DNA of 64,000 nucleotides from Chondrus crispus (Eukaryota; Rhodophyta; Florideophyceae; Gigartinales; Gigartinaceae), in NCBI RefSeq assembly GCF_000350225.1, contig NW_005178990.1:178695-242694 (forward strand). Direction: 5' to 3'. The translations under genes and the position numbers were made by a program. The number at the start of each line of letters is the position of its first letter. Within the stretch, counting starts at the first letter, position 1. Positions 10,283 through 20,729 of this stretch are shown piece after piece. The notes below the pieces were generated by a model. The model did no database searches, was not told the DNA's origin, and was given only the letters and a program-made list of their open reading frames with translations.

Positions 10283-10652
10283 TGTGGAAAGAGGTGTTTG
10301 TCATAGAGTAAGGGGTCACGGGGAATTATTGGGAAGAAGGCAGTAATTCCCTTTCTTACATATTCATTGTTGTCATCGGTTGTTTTAGATTTTAAGACAG
10401 TTCATCGACCGTTTAGCGGTCATGCTGTCGTTCCTCGCGAGCTGTTTTTCGTGAGCGAACTGACCTGGGGTTAGTATATAAGGCGGGTCCCTCTGCCTCC
10501 ATTAGGGAGAAGAAGGGGGCACCAAGAAGGAAAACCAGCAGCACAGTTTCGTCAAGGTCGAGACTCCGTTCGTCGGAAAGACTTTGTGAAATTAAAGCAC
10601 CGTTTGTCGGTGTTAATTTTTCCTTTAATTTTCTATTCTAAGTAATTCTACA
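10283..10652 (+). repeat. 5' LTR of the Copia element
   Basis: The 370-bp repeat is almost identical to 16138-16507. Differences seen are a G/A near the start, two bases just before the TATA motif, and two transitions near the end. It contains the element's promoter and ends CTACA. A leader of about 590 bp separates it from the first ATG at 11239. No obvious match to an initiator-tRNA primer site was seen after it. Confidence 0.92.
10475..10481 (+). promoter_or_regulatory. TATA box of the Copia LTR
   Basis: TATATAA lies about 170 bp before the LTR end and is also preserved in the 3' LTR (near 16330). It is a likely core promoter for the element's RNA. Confidence 0.6.
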
Positions 10653-11303
10653 TTCATGAATCAAGAATTCTGGAAATCAGACGATATACCTCTGCAGGAC
10701 CACTCAGTATCCGTTTTTACCGCGCCTCCAATCATCGTGGACTACGTCACAGTTATCTGATCCTGGGTAACACTAGGGTATTGGATTCTATCCGAAGCTG
10801 TTGCTACCTGTCAGCCTGCCGTCGCTTAACCTCCTCTTCTCGATCGTTGTTTTTTTTCCCTCGGCCGCTTGTTCAACACGTCTCCTGCTCTTCTCTTTGA
10901 TCTGCGCGCTTCTCGCAACACAGCGTTAGCGCGGCTCCATAGCACATTGTGCTTGCATTTTTCAAGCTTCCTTTTGGGCTCAGACCCTGCTTGTGATCGA
11001 CTGGCTGAACTCGTGGACCAGTTGTAGAGCTAAGGACGCCGTAAGCCCGATTTCATCGGCAAGTTGGGGATACGCTCTGCAACTAAGCTTTCCGTCATAG
11101 CTCTTGAGTGTGGGATGTGATAGAGTGCTGAAAGCACTTGCTCCCCGAGTAGCGGACTCGGCACCGAGGGTTGGAGTACCCTGACCTAGACAAGGACCTC
11201 CCCGGGTAGGGGACCCGCGCTGAGAAGAAGATTTTACAATGTCAACCGAGCCGACTGATGCTACAGATACTGCAGGACCTCAAGGTGGTTCATCAACACT
11301 TTC

Positions 11304-14300
11304 ATGCAAGCCATTTCTCAAGCGACATTTCTCGGTCTGAACGATGTCCAGAAGGGCTTCATTACCTCTGTCCGCCTTCTGCAAGACTCTTCACAAGAAG
11401 GAGATGCCTTGCTTCGGTCCGTCGCTGACATGTTTCCCCCAGCAGATTTATTCTGCAAAGAGCTTCGAACGCTGCCCTCACTGTACTCGGAGCTCAGAAA
11501 CGTCCTTGATGGAAGTGGTGCTAACATGGTACAACACTCATCCCGACGCATAATGATGACGCTAGCCCACAACATCTATGAGCAACAGGAAGACCGGCAT
11601 GCAGCGATCTCCATTGTGCAGAATATCATCGCGTCAGGTCGTCGAAGTCGTGAACAGGTCGACACATCCCAATACACTCAGGTTGTGCCATCTGCAACTG
11701 CTTCCGCCAGCCCTAGAGGTAGCTCGGTTGATAAGATCGCGCACAATGTCGCAATGCGACCAAGGGACAAGGATAAGAAATTTTCAGGGGCAATCGGTGA
11801 GTGCTGGATGGAGTACGTCGATGAGTATAAGCAAGTAGCAAAGGACTACAGTCTAGGTCCGACACAAAGGCTACAGTACATGCATAACTTGCTTTGTGGT
11901 GATGCAAAACGATTTTTCTTGGACAAGGTCGAGGGATACGCTACAGACTTCAACCAAGCTGTTGGAATCGTGGAGAAGGAGTACAACTCGGCTGTGCGCC
12001 AGACCAAGGTGAAGAATTTCCTTAACACCTTGAGGATATCGAAGTTCATCAGCGAAGGGGCTGAGACGTCAGAGGCACTCGCAAAGGTCCACAATGTTAT
12101 CAACAAATTAGCAAGACAGACTCCGGTATCGCACCGTGGAGAGGCACATAAGATAGAGTTCCTGCATCATGCTTTCATTGGGCATGAGTGGTCTAAAGAT
12201 CCTCTCACTCTAGTTGCGACGAACCAACTGTCGTTTGAGGAATTATACGGAGAACTCGAGAGCTCCTTGCAGCTCGAGAAGGAAGCAGAACTTGCCCAAC
12301 TTCGAGACAAGCTATCCAACCACAAGAGTCAGTCATTCCCTATCCAAGAGAACGTACATGGAATCATGTACTCCGGACAGGGTCGCTATGGTCGTCGCCC
12401 ATCTCAACTCAACAACCGCAGTGCCAAGGCTGTCTCCTTCGGCGCCTCACCTTACGCAAAACCATTCGATCCCCTCTCAATTGCGGGTTGCTTTAATTGC
12501 AACGACCCTAACCATTTGTTGAGTAAGTGTCCGAAACCTCTAAGTGTTCGTAAGGCCGCAGCAAGTACGCTAGCTTACTACAGCAAGAAGAATGCTACCT
12601 CTCCAAGCAACATTCACCTCGTTCTTGCAGAGGTCTGTTATCAGATGGACATGGGACAAAATGGAGATGATGGAAGTACATCGCAGCATGATCTATCCAC
12701 GTCCTTCGAATCTGCCCCTAACGACACAGAGGTTATTGAGGCTCTCTTATCAAGTGCTGATGTCAACATCAATCTGGCTCATGCAGAAGATTCGCCACTT
12801 GGTGGCTCAACGGAGCACGTTGGAAGTTCACAAGCTACGATTGAGGTAGATGCAACTGGGGATTCGGATTGTGAAGGTTATCTGCTCACTGTCTTCGAAG
12901 ACATGACAGATGAGGATGAAGTAATTATATCCATGAGCACTGATGGCAAGCAAGAGCGCGCAGACTTTCTCGGCGCGTGCATCGACACTGGTGCGCAAAG
13001 GTCTGTCATTGGAAAACCCCAAGCCGAAGCTTACTACATTTTCATGGGCATTCCGTTTTGTTTGGAACAATCAGGTCACCCTCGCGTCTACAAGTTTGGA
13101 GCACATCGATACAAAGGTCTTGGATCAGTATTCATTCGCATACCCGTGGATAGTAACCAGTTCATCTTCACTGAGGTTCAAGTAGTAGACCTGGATGTAC
13201 CATTGCTCCTGGGTCTAGAGTTCCTGGACCAATATGGAATGAAGGTCCAAGTGTCGGAGAACTTGCTCACATCGGAAGAAGGCGGGTGGAAACTGCCTTT
13301 AACCCGAAAGCTCGGGCATCTCTATCTCGAGTGGTGCACTGAAATGCTATACACCTCTGGGGAACTACGCAAGATCCACAGGCACTTCTTCCATCCTACT
13401 TCTGATCGCCTGTACGCTGTGATGAAACGTGCGGATCCAGAACATTGTTCACCCCAGGATCTACACAAACTTGAGGACGTAACTGCCCGTTGTGATGTAT
13501 GCCAACGACTCAGTCGTGCGCCTAGCCGATTCCGTGTGTCGTTGCCACACAAAGACATTGTCTTCAACCGCATCCTTTGTGTAGATATAATGTTCCTGGA
13601 TAAGAAGGTTGTGCTGCACTGCGTGGACAAAGACACAAAGTTCAACAGTGCTGCCTTTATTTCAGACCAAACCGTTGACACTCTGTGGTCTACCTACCAG
13701 AAGATTTGGTCCTTGCCATATGCCGGACATCCGGAGCATATGCATGCGGACCAAGGGCCACAATTCGAGTCAAGACGCTGGGAGGGCTTGTGTCATCTGG
13801 CCGGTATAGAGTTGACGTTGTCTGGAGTTGAAGAACATAACGCGTTAGGTGAAGGCGAAAGATATCACGCATATCTTCGCCAAGTCTACAACAAGTTCAA
13901 GGCGGACTTTCCTACCATCGATGCCGAATATGCTCTCCAAATTGCGATCAAGGCAGTCAACGACACCGCAGGGCCAAGGGGGCTGGTGCCGACACTGCTT
14001 GTTTTCGGTATCGCTCCACGAACGCTGGTGTCACCACTCGACCTGCCACATCAGAAGAAACGAATGCAGGCGTTGGTGACTGCCAGAAATGAGATGGCAA
14101 GAACGATAGCTCAACGACGCATCAACACAGCTCTGAGTTCCAATGTACCTGCAGCTGCGGCATCCGACATGACAATAGGTACATACGTCCTCGTCCATCG
14201 AGAGTCTCCAGTTAGCAAATGGATTGGACCTTATCGAATTTGTGATACCTTTGGCAAGCATGTCTTCTTCGACGTTAAGGGGCGCTTCGTAAAGTTCTCA

Positions 14301-16127
14301 GTAGATAAAGTTAAACCATACAAGAGAGACCCATCTGCAGGCGCAATGGAAGATAGGGCAGTCCTACCGCAAGATACCACTAGCGATACTGAACGCAGCA
14401 ATCAAGAATACTCCAAAGTGTTCGATGACCTAGTTGCAGGCCTGCGTCGAGACGTCGGTGCTCTGAAGCTAGCATCAGATGAGCCTATCCGTGCTGATGA
14501 GTTTTGCATCTCGGAAGAGTCTCTGTCGTGTGATGATGTATACTTGACCAAGCTCCTATCCCCGGGTGACCCCGACTGTGACTCGAGCTACTTCCGCGCT
14601 GCCCAGTTCGCCGAGGTTCAAGGGCTGAGGGAAAGGGAGACATGGGATGTAGTGAAGAAGAGGGACATGCCCACGGGAGCTAATGTGCTTGGGGGAAGGT
14701 TTGTTCTCGCTATCAAGAACTTCGGATTGAAAGAAGAAAAGCCAAAGGCGCGCTACGTTGTGCAAGGCCATCGAGACAAAGAGAAAGACTTTCTTGTTCA
14801 TAACACAACAAGTCTGCGCCAAAGATCGGTACGCATTATCGTCTCGTTTGCTGCAGTGAAGAAGTACCGGGTGTTCAGCCACGATGTCAAGCAGGCCTAT
14901 CTACAGAGTGATGAAGAACTTTGGCGATAGATATTCGTTGTGCCGAAGCGGAAGGACTTGCAGTTTTTCGAAATGAGTGCTGATGACGCCCTTGATCTCC
15001 GCAAACCGTTGTACGGAAACGGTGACAGTGGCGACTACTGGAGAGTGACATTCGATCGTCATGCAAGGCAGGACTTGAAGATGACACCGACTGATGGTGA
15101 CCCATCTCTGTTCATCTTAGTTCAAGTTGAGCCGTCTGATGACTCAGCCACAGAAGTCGAGCAGGCGGAGGGGTGCATGGGTAACTACGTCGACGACAGT
15201 CTGCTTGCAGGAAACAAGGCTTTCCAAGAGCTCACCAATGCTACACTAAGGAAATTTGAGTCTCGTGAACGCATCTGGGACAGTTTCGAATTTTTTGGAT
15301 GTGCTATCAAAACCATCGCACCCGGACAGTTCACAATTAGCCAAGTTGACTACCTTTCGAAGGTTGGTCGTGTGCCCGATGACTGCAGCTTCAACTTGTA
15401 TCGAAGTGTGCGGGCCGAAGCTGCATGGGCCACACATACCCGTCCAGATGTTAGCTGTGCAGTTAATCGTGCGGCACAAGTGCCGAAAGGAGAAGGAGAG
15501 GATGTAAGCTCTGTTCATGTTTCCGTTCTCAACAGCGCTATAAAGCGCATGAAGTCATCTCCCGAACTTTCGTTAAGATTCGACCATCTGGATGAATCGA
15601 CACTGCAGCTCCGCGCATATACAGATGCCTCGTTTGGTGCAAATGAAGATTTCTCATCTCAACTTGGGTATATCGTTTTACTGTGTGATTCGAGCAACCG
15701 TTGTCACATCTTGGACTTTGCAAGTAAGAAGTCCAAGCGCATTGTGCGCTGCATTCTAGGTGGGGAGGTATACGCTTTCACGGAAGGTTTCGACTGCGCG
15801 TTTGTTCTCCGCCACGACTTGCAGAAGCTCTACGGTCGTACAATTCCTTTGCAGATGCGAACTGACTCTAAGCAAATGTTCGACGTCATCATGAAGGCCT
15901 CGCACACGTCTGAAAGAAGGCTCATGATAGATATTGCCGCTGCGCGTGAGGCGTACAATGAAAATGAAATATCCAACGTTGGTTTGGTACGTTCCGAACA
16001 CAATGTGGCCGATGGACTCACGAAGCCGAAATATTGCAAAGCATTAGAGTCACTGCTACGTACTGGAAAAGATGAAAATCCTGTAGAGCAATGGATCATT
16101 CGGGCACCCTCTCGCTCGTCTTTTTAA
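11304..16127 (+). pseudogene. Copia gag-pol polyprotein with one in-frame stop
   Basis: The first frame runs 11304-14927 and, after a TAG at 14928-14930, continues in the same frame to 16127. Gag has a CX2CX4HX4C knuckle (CFNCNDPNHLLSKC). The protease shows CIDTGAQRSVIG. The integrase has an HHCC finger (ending CDVC) and D, D, E residues in VDIMFLD, HADQGPQF and GEGERYH. Reverse transcriptase starts near REWETW-like RERETWDVV and carries the YVDDSLLAG active site after the stop. RNase H shows YTDASFG and a final EHNVADGLTKPK. A short ATG frame at 11239-11340 precedes it in another frame and may be the original gag start before a small indel. The TAG sits inside RT, so this copy cannot make full RT without readthrough. 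Confidence 0.9.
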
Positions 16128-16137
16128 GTTGTGGGAA

Positions 16138-16507
16138 TGTGGAAAAAGGTGTTTGTCATAGAGTAAGGGGTCACGGGGAATTATTGGGAAGAAGGCAGTA
16201 ATTCCCTTTCTTACATATTCATTGTTGTCATCGGTTGTTTTAGATTTTAAGACAGTTCATCGACCGTTTAGCGGTCATGCTGTCGTTCCTCGCGAGCTGT
16301 TTTTCGTGAGCGAACTGACCTGGGGTTCATATATAAGGCGGGTCCCTCTGCCTCCATTAGGGAGAAGAAGGGGGCACCAAGAAGGAAAACCAGCAGCACA
16401 GTTTCGTCAAGGTCGAGACTCCGTTCGTCGGAAAGACTTTGTGAAATTGAAGCACCGTTTGTCAGTGTTAATTTTTCCTTTAATTTTCTATTCTAAGTAA
16501 TTCTACA
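16138..16507 (+). repeat. 3' LTR of the Copia element
   Basis: This is the second 370-bp LTR, starting 10 bases after the end of the pol stop codon (16125-16127). It begins TGTGGA and ends TCTACA like the 5' copy. The preceding purine-rich GTGGGAA may be the polypurine tract. Confidence 0.92.
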
Positions 16508-16581
16508 GCGACGACGCCGCCGTACGGTATACAGTCAAACCTGGATAAGCGGGACCCGCGATAAGCGGGAACCCTAGATAA

Positions 16582-17582
16582 GAGCATCTCCACCAAGGCG
16601 TGCAACAAATTAGCAAAAGAGCAAAATACTTGCACAGTTGTACAAGCTTTATTGGCTGGGCTATATTTCAAAATTTGCTCATTTGCTATACATATTACTT
16701 TTCCCACCGGCGAGAGCTTAGAGGATAGAGGCCGTACAGCCCCAGGGATCAAATCATGGACGGGATCTGGGTTCAAGAAATGGCAGATGATCAACTAGAG
16801 AGCAGCACAGAGACACTTCTCGGGATCGACGGTGAGGAGGCGGGAGAAGCGAGGCGCTGGTGTGGTTCGGTCCCAGGAAAGTCTCCCAATGTGAATCGCA
16901 ATCGCAAAGAAGCAGCGCACAGACTACATCTCGACTACTTCTCAGAATGCCCGGTGTACTCTTCTGACCATTTTACAGACGTTTTCGCGTCTCTATTGCG
17001 GTATTCCACCGAATTGTTGAACGTATTCAAACCCATGATCCATACTTCACGCAGCGAGAGGACTGTACAGGTAGAAAGGGTTTCACGACGGTTCAAAAAA
17101 ACTACGGCAGCCCTTCGCTTGTTGGCATACGGCTGTTGCGCAGACTCGATTGACGAGTACATCCGGATGGGGGAATCTACAGCGTTGGAGTGCCTAGCAA
17201 AATTCTGCAGTGCTGTGAACGATGGTGGGTTTGAGACGGATTGCGATGCAACACAGTAAAGAGGTGCTCGGTGTATGTTCGCTCGCAAGTGAAGGCGCGA
17301 AGAACTGAACTTTTCTCGGATTTCAAGGTGTTTCGGTTTAGCGCCACTCATTGACCAATCGTAATGCAGCACTTGTACCAAAATATTTGCTGAAATAGAA
17401 CTTCGGGTGAGAGTCATTTGAGCAAATCAGACTGATTTGCTCGAGGCAATTTCGGCGGTGTTATATTTTTGGCACTTTTCCGGTCTTGTGGGGAAGTCAA
17501 ACTAGTATACAAATGAGCAATTTATCAAATTTGATCAAATTTGGTATTTTGCTCGTTTGCTACTGTGTTGGTGGAGTTGCTC
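16582..17582 (+). mobile_element. PIF/Harbinger transposon nested in the pogo element
   Basis: The 1,001-bp insert starts GAGCATCTCCACCAA and ends with the inverted TTGGTGGAGTTGCTC. It is flanked on both sides by TAA (16579-16581 and 17583-17585), the three-base TWA duplication used by PIF/Harbinger. Removing the insert and one TAA rejoins the pogo sequence smoothly (ccctagaTAAgtggg). It carries a truncated transposase frame at 16756-17259 and lacks the DDE catalytic part, so it is non-autonomous. Imperfect inverted AT-rich subterminal repeats with GCAAAT/ATTTGC motifs adjoin both ends. Confidence 0.9.
16756..17259 (+). pseudogene. Truncated PIF/Harbinger transposase, N-terminal part only
   Basis: The 167-residue frame opens with ATG. 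It shows the plant/algal Harbinger N-terminal pattern: RRWCGSVPGKSPNVNRNR, then a DYF segment, then CADSIDEYIRMGESTALECL. In complete transposases of this type that last motif leads into the DDE nuclease. Here the frame ends 20 residues later (NDGGFETDCDATQ) and no catalytic domain follows before the terminal repeat. It is a deletion derivative that depends on another copy for movement. If translated, it could still bind DNA and act as a dominant inhibitor, which is speculation. Confidence 0.85.
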
Positions 17583-17927
17583 TAAGTGGGACCACACCCC
17601 GTCTCCCATCAAATGACATCTAAAATTTAAATCAAAAATAAACAATGTCTCAAATTCGATAAGCGGGACACTCTAAATAAGATTCTATTTTTATCAAACT
17701 CCCATTTTTAACCACAAAATAGGATTTCAGAATACAGTAACAAATTTTCCCGTTTCCGATCTAGCTGTTACGCCCGTAATTACCATTGCGCAACTTTTAT
17801 CCGTTACATGAAATGGCACACTGCAAAAATGCCCTTTTTCTGGCATAAATATTCACGTAGCAGCCGCTAATAAAACTCAATCGCAGGCAAACACCACAGC
17901 CATCCATTTTTTTCTCATCACTCCATC

Positions 17928-18047
17928 ATGCCGCACACCAACCTCTCAATTTTTCAAAAGAAAAAAATCTGCGAGGATTTAAATGATTTAAGGCTCGAAA
18001 AGTCACGAATGGCGAAGCAGACAACCCTTGATCAGTTTTTTAAATAA
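17928..18047 (+). pseudogene. Remnant pogo transposase: N-terminal stub fused to C-terminal PIP box
   Basis: This 39-codon ATG frame lies inside the pogo element. Its first 20 residues (NLSIFQKKKICEDLNDL) look like the start of the CENP-B/pogo helix-turn-helix domain. Its last nine (QTTLDQFFK) match the PCNA-interacting peptide Q-x-x-L-x-x-F-F found at the end of pogo transposases. The whole DNA-binding and DDE centre between them has been lost in frame. It is probably a by-product of internal deletion, but the two termini are conspicuously preserved. Confidence 0.65.
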
Positions 18048-18529
18048 ATGTTTGAAGGTTTTGATGTGATTGGTTATGATTCGTATGTATGATAACTTTC
18101 GATAAGCGGGACCATTCCATAAGCGGGACCAGTGCATGTCCACCGTAACGTCCCGCTTATCGAGGTTTGACTGTACATAGTTTTGGTGTCGTTCGTTCGT
18201 CTCGGTGCACGACATACCGCAAATGTTGAGCTCGGGCTCTGCCTTGATTTCGCGAAAGCCAACAGTCCAATGCAACGGCTCCATGATCGCCGCCATCGCT
18301 CGATGGTTGGCTGATGACGATTTAGGGTGTGTACCATTGTAGAATTAATGATTAATCACTATTCTAGCGACGACGGCGCAGCGGAGCGGCCGCGCACCAG
18401 CAATATGGGAAATCCATAGATCGAGTGCGAAGAAGTGCCGGGTATGGGTGTGGGAAGGGAAGCGGTAGGGCGTTTGGCCCGGACAGTGGGGGCAGGATTT
18501 GGGAGACTCACTGCGTTAGGTAGTGCGTG

Positions 18530-18660
18530 GCCGCGAGGCCCGCTCGTGCTGGGTCATGGCTGCCACGAGGCCGGTGAGAGGGGGGAAGCTTGGCTGAGAA
18601 AGATACAGGACGCTTGCGGAGAATATTTGGGGGTGACGGAGAGGCTGGAAAGGCCATCGG
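18530..18660 (+). repeat. Dispersed repeat, copy 1
   Basis: About 110-130 bp here resemble 25672-25805 in the same orientation at roughly three quarters identity by eye. The shared core is GGCTGCCACGAGGC. The copies lie 7 kb apart. The nature of the repeat is unknown; it overlaps a G-rich frame of no recognised function. Confidence 0.5.
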
Positions 18661-18750
18661 GGTCCTTTGTCGAACGCGCATGGCGTGGCCGTTGTCGCCA
18701 GCAGCGGGTGCGGCGGCGGAGGAGACGCTGGAGTTGTGTTCTTCCTCGTC

Positions 18751-19965
18751 AGGGAGGGTCTGAACTTGCCTGGGTTTGCTTTGCTTGCCCGAGTTTGCCG
18801 GTCATTTATTAATTTATTAATGTAAGTACACGCCTTCCCCTTACGTTAGTAGTGGACAGGTGTCCCAGAGCGACGGTGCTGACTTACAGAGGCATACAGC
18901 GCCATAAATTGCCAGAACGCAACGGGGAGGACACTGTGGGTTCTACAAATTCGCTCCGAGGACGCATCGACAGGGACGTGACATGCTGCAGCGTCAAACA
19001 ACTTCGCCCCAGGGACGCGTCGACATGGACGCGAGACGCTGCAGCGTCGCTCGCTTCCGACCCATAACGTGGCCATTGCGGGTGATCCCAGATCACCGGG
19101 ATAAATAATTGATCTCACCCCCTACTTCTCTCCTTACTACTCCGCGGGATAGCGTATCTATCGCCGGCGCTGTTTGGTCAAAAAACGGATCTACAAACAC
19201 TGCCCAGTATCGCCGTTTGCCTCCCCTCCTTTCTTCTCAATCTAATCACTCCTACGCAATGCACGGCAATAGAATCATCACTGCTACGACCGCACTAACC
19301 GCAACCGCAGCTCTATTCTCCCTCCTTTCATTGCACCAAGCTATTTCAAACTATCCTCGACCCCGAAAATTCACAAAGCCCTTAGATCTCGGACGGGGAT
19401 GGACTTTTGTCAGAGCCAACAGGATTTTTAACGACAAAGAATTCAGTCGTACATACCGTATGGAGGGAGGGATAATATTTGGTCAGAAACGTCCGCTGCA
19501 GACGAGGAAGCAATAGTGAGAGACTTTGCGTTGGTGGCCCCCGTCTTCCGAATGGTGGGAGTCAGAGAGATGCGCCAGAGGCGCGGAGAACGGCGCACGT
19601 GGCATTGAGGTGTGGAAGCCATTTTCAGGAAAGTAGTCGGCAGAGAGGTGCTTCGTAGAGTTGGGTTGCCTTTGCGAGATGGCAGGTGCATAGATTTTTG
19701 CAAAGGGGGAGTTGAGGATGTTTTCGGCAAGGGGCAAGCACTGCGTCCACCGGAGCACAGCGTCCAAATTCGAAAGTTACAAACTTACAAAAGTAGCCAA
19801 TATATGATTGACATTTGTCATTACACACTGACATAACTTGAGCTTGCAGTGTAGGGTCGTACTTAGTTTCAAATCATATATTAACGCCCAGTAGCCAATA
19901 GTAGTGCAAATCATGGCTCGGGGCAAGCAAACCCGGGCAAACTCGGGCAAGTTAAGACCCTCCCT
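18751..19965 (+). mobile_element. Candidate inverted-repeat transposon with a possible HARBI1-like stub
   Basis: The left end (AGGGAGGGTCTGAACTTGCC, then a GTTTGC motif) is matched by the inverted right end at about 19921-19965 (GGCAAGTTAAGACCCTCCCT). The pairing extends over about 30-45 bp with some mismatches. No convincing target duplication could be read at the junctions. A short frame at 19259-19516 inside may be the start of a transposase. Classification is uncertain; a simple inverted duplication is the alternative. Confidence 0.45.
19259..19516 (+). pseudogene. Short ORF with N-terminal hydrophobic segment; possible Harbinger-type transposase start
   Basis: From the ATG at 19259 the 85-residue frame has a hydrophobic stretch of about 25 residues (ITATTALTATAALFSLLSL) that could be a signal anchor. 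It is followed by NDKEFSRTYRMEGGIIF. The latter resembles the F-x-x-x-[FY]-R-M block near the start of animal/fungal HARBI1-type transposases. The frame then loses similarity and stops. It lies inside the inverted repeats of 18751-19965, so a broken transposase is the preferred reading, at low confidence. Confidence 0.35.
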
Positions 19966-20729
19966 CATTCAAGAAGGCTACAGTATAAGACCTTGTGGTG
20001 ATTTTAGGAGTTGCGAATGGACGGACCCTGTCGCAATTGTTTTGATTGAGATGAGAGGGAATCTGTAAACGGATTCCATCGATTCCAACCTTTCTATTGC
20101 ACCTATAAGATAGCCATAAATGAGTATTTTTATGATTGTTTCCCAAATGTGCCAGTTCATCTGTTCAATATTTGGGGACCCGAACTTGTACTACAGTATA
20201 TCCACGGCCCACTGAGATTTTTGACACTGGGATGTACTTGCCAATCAACAGGGCAGGATCTCAAAAAATCAAAATCACAGCCCCAAAAAATTGGTGTGTG
20301 GCACGGAGACTTCGAAGCTTGTCGCGTTGGATGCAAAGTCATCGCTGCCCGCCCGCCCACCCACACAGTCTTCGAGAAAACGACAACGATAGCCTTTTAT
20401 GCTTCCATCCTACTGTATCCTATGGCCCTGAGACTCGGAAATGTGTCCAGTTGGATGCAGAGTCATCGTTGCCCACCCACACACACAGCCTCCAAGCCCA
20501 CCACGACCAAAAACCGTTATGCGTGAAGCTTTACTTAAGGCACCCAGGGGTGCTGCCGCAGACTCCCTCCCATTGGCATCGCAAACACATCCTTTCCTCC
20601 TGTATCCATCCCCCTCGCATACAACAACCACTCCGAAAGCTTTCACTCGCACAATCTACTTTCTACCGCCTCCTGTCAGGTACCCTGCGCTTCCATTCCG
20701 TCGTAGAGCTTTGCCGTCTTCGGGGAATC
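19966..20729. other. 5' flank of the NB-ARC/WD40 gene
   Basis: The frame of the downstream gene stays open back to 20136, but the upstream translation is low-complexity and Pro/His-rich and looks non-coding. A short repeat is visible: CGTTGGATGCAAAGTCATCG near 20325 and AGTTGGATGCAGAGTCATCG near 20449, each followed by a CCCACCCACAC stretch. This may be a leader or promoter region. Confidence 0.4.

Larger units (their letters stand above)
10283..16507 (+). mobile_element. Ty1/Copia LTR retrotransposon, nearly intact
   Basis: A complete element of 6.2 kb carries two 370-bp LTRs that begin TGTGGA and end TCTACA (imperfect inverted ends). The flanking pentamers GCGAG (10278-10282) and GCGAC (16508-16512) match at four of five bases, consistent with a slightly diverged target duplication. 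The internal frame has gag, protease, integrase, reverse transcriptase and RNase H in that order, which is diagnostic for Copia. By eye the LTRs differ at only about five positions, so the insertion is recent. One in-frame stop interrupts the polyprotein. Confidence 0.92.
16532..18173 (+). mobile_element. Internally deleted pogo-type (Tc1/mariner superfamily) transposon
   Basis: The left end reads CAGTCAAACCTGGATAAGCG and the right end is its inverted match, GCTTATCGAGGTTTGACTG. Both are bounded by TA dinucleotides (16530-16531 and 18174-18175), the hallmark of Tc1/mariner/pogo insertion. Further GATAAGCGGGAC motifs recur inside both ends (near 16559, 17660, 18098 and 18119), like subterminal transposase sites. 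The only coding left is a 39-codon frame at 17928-18047. The element is interrupted by a Harbinger insertion (16582-17582); without that it would be about 0.64 kb. It begins only 25 bp after the Copia 3' LTR. Confidence 0.85.

Noticed and set aside
20136..20729. N-terminal extension of the NB-ARC/WD40 ORF
   Set aside because: The frame is open, but the translation is Pro/His/Ser-rich low complexity and contains a short DNA repeat. The ATG at 20730 starts a typical STAND N-terminus.
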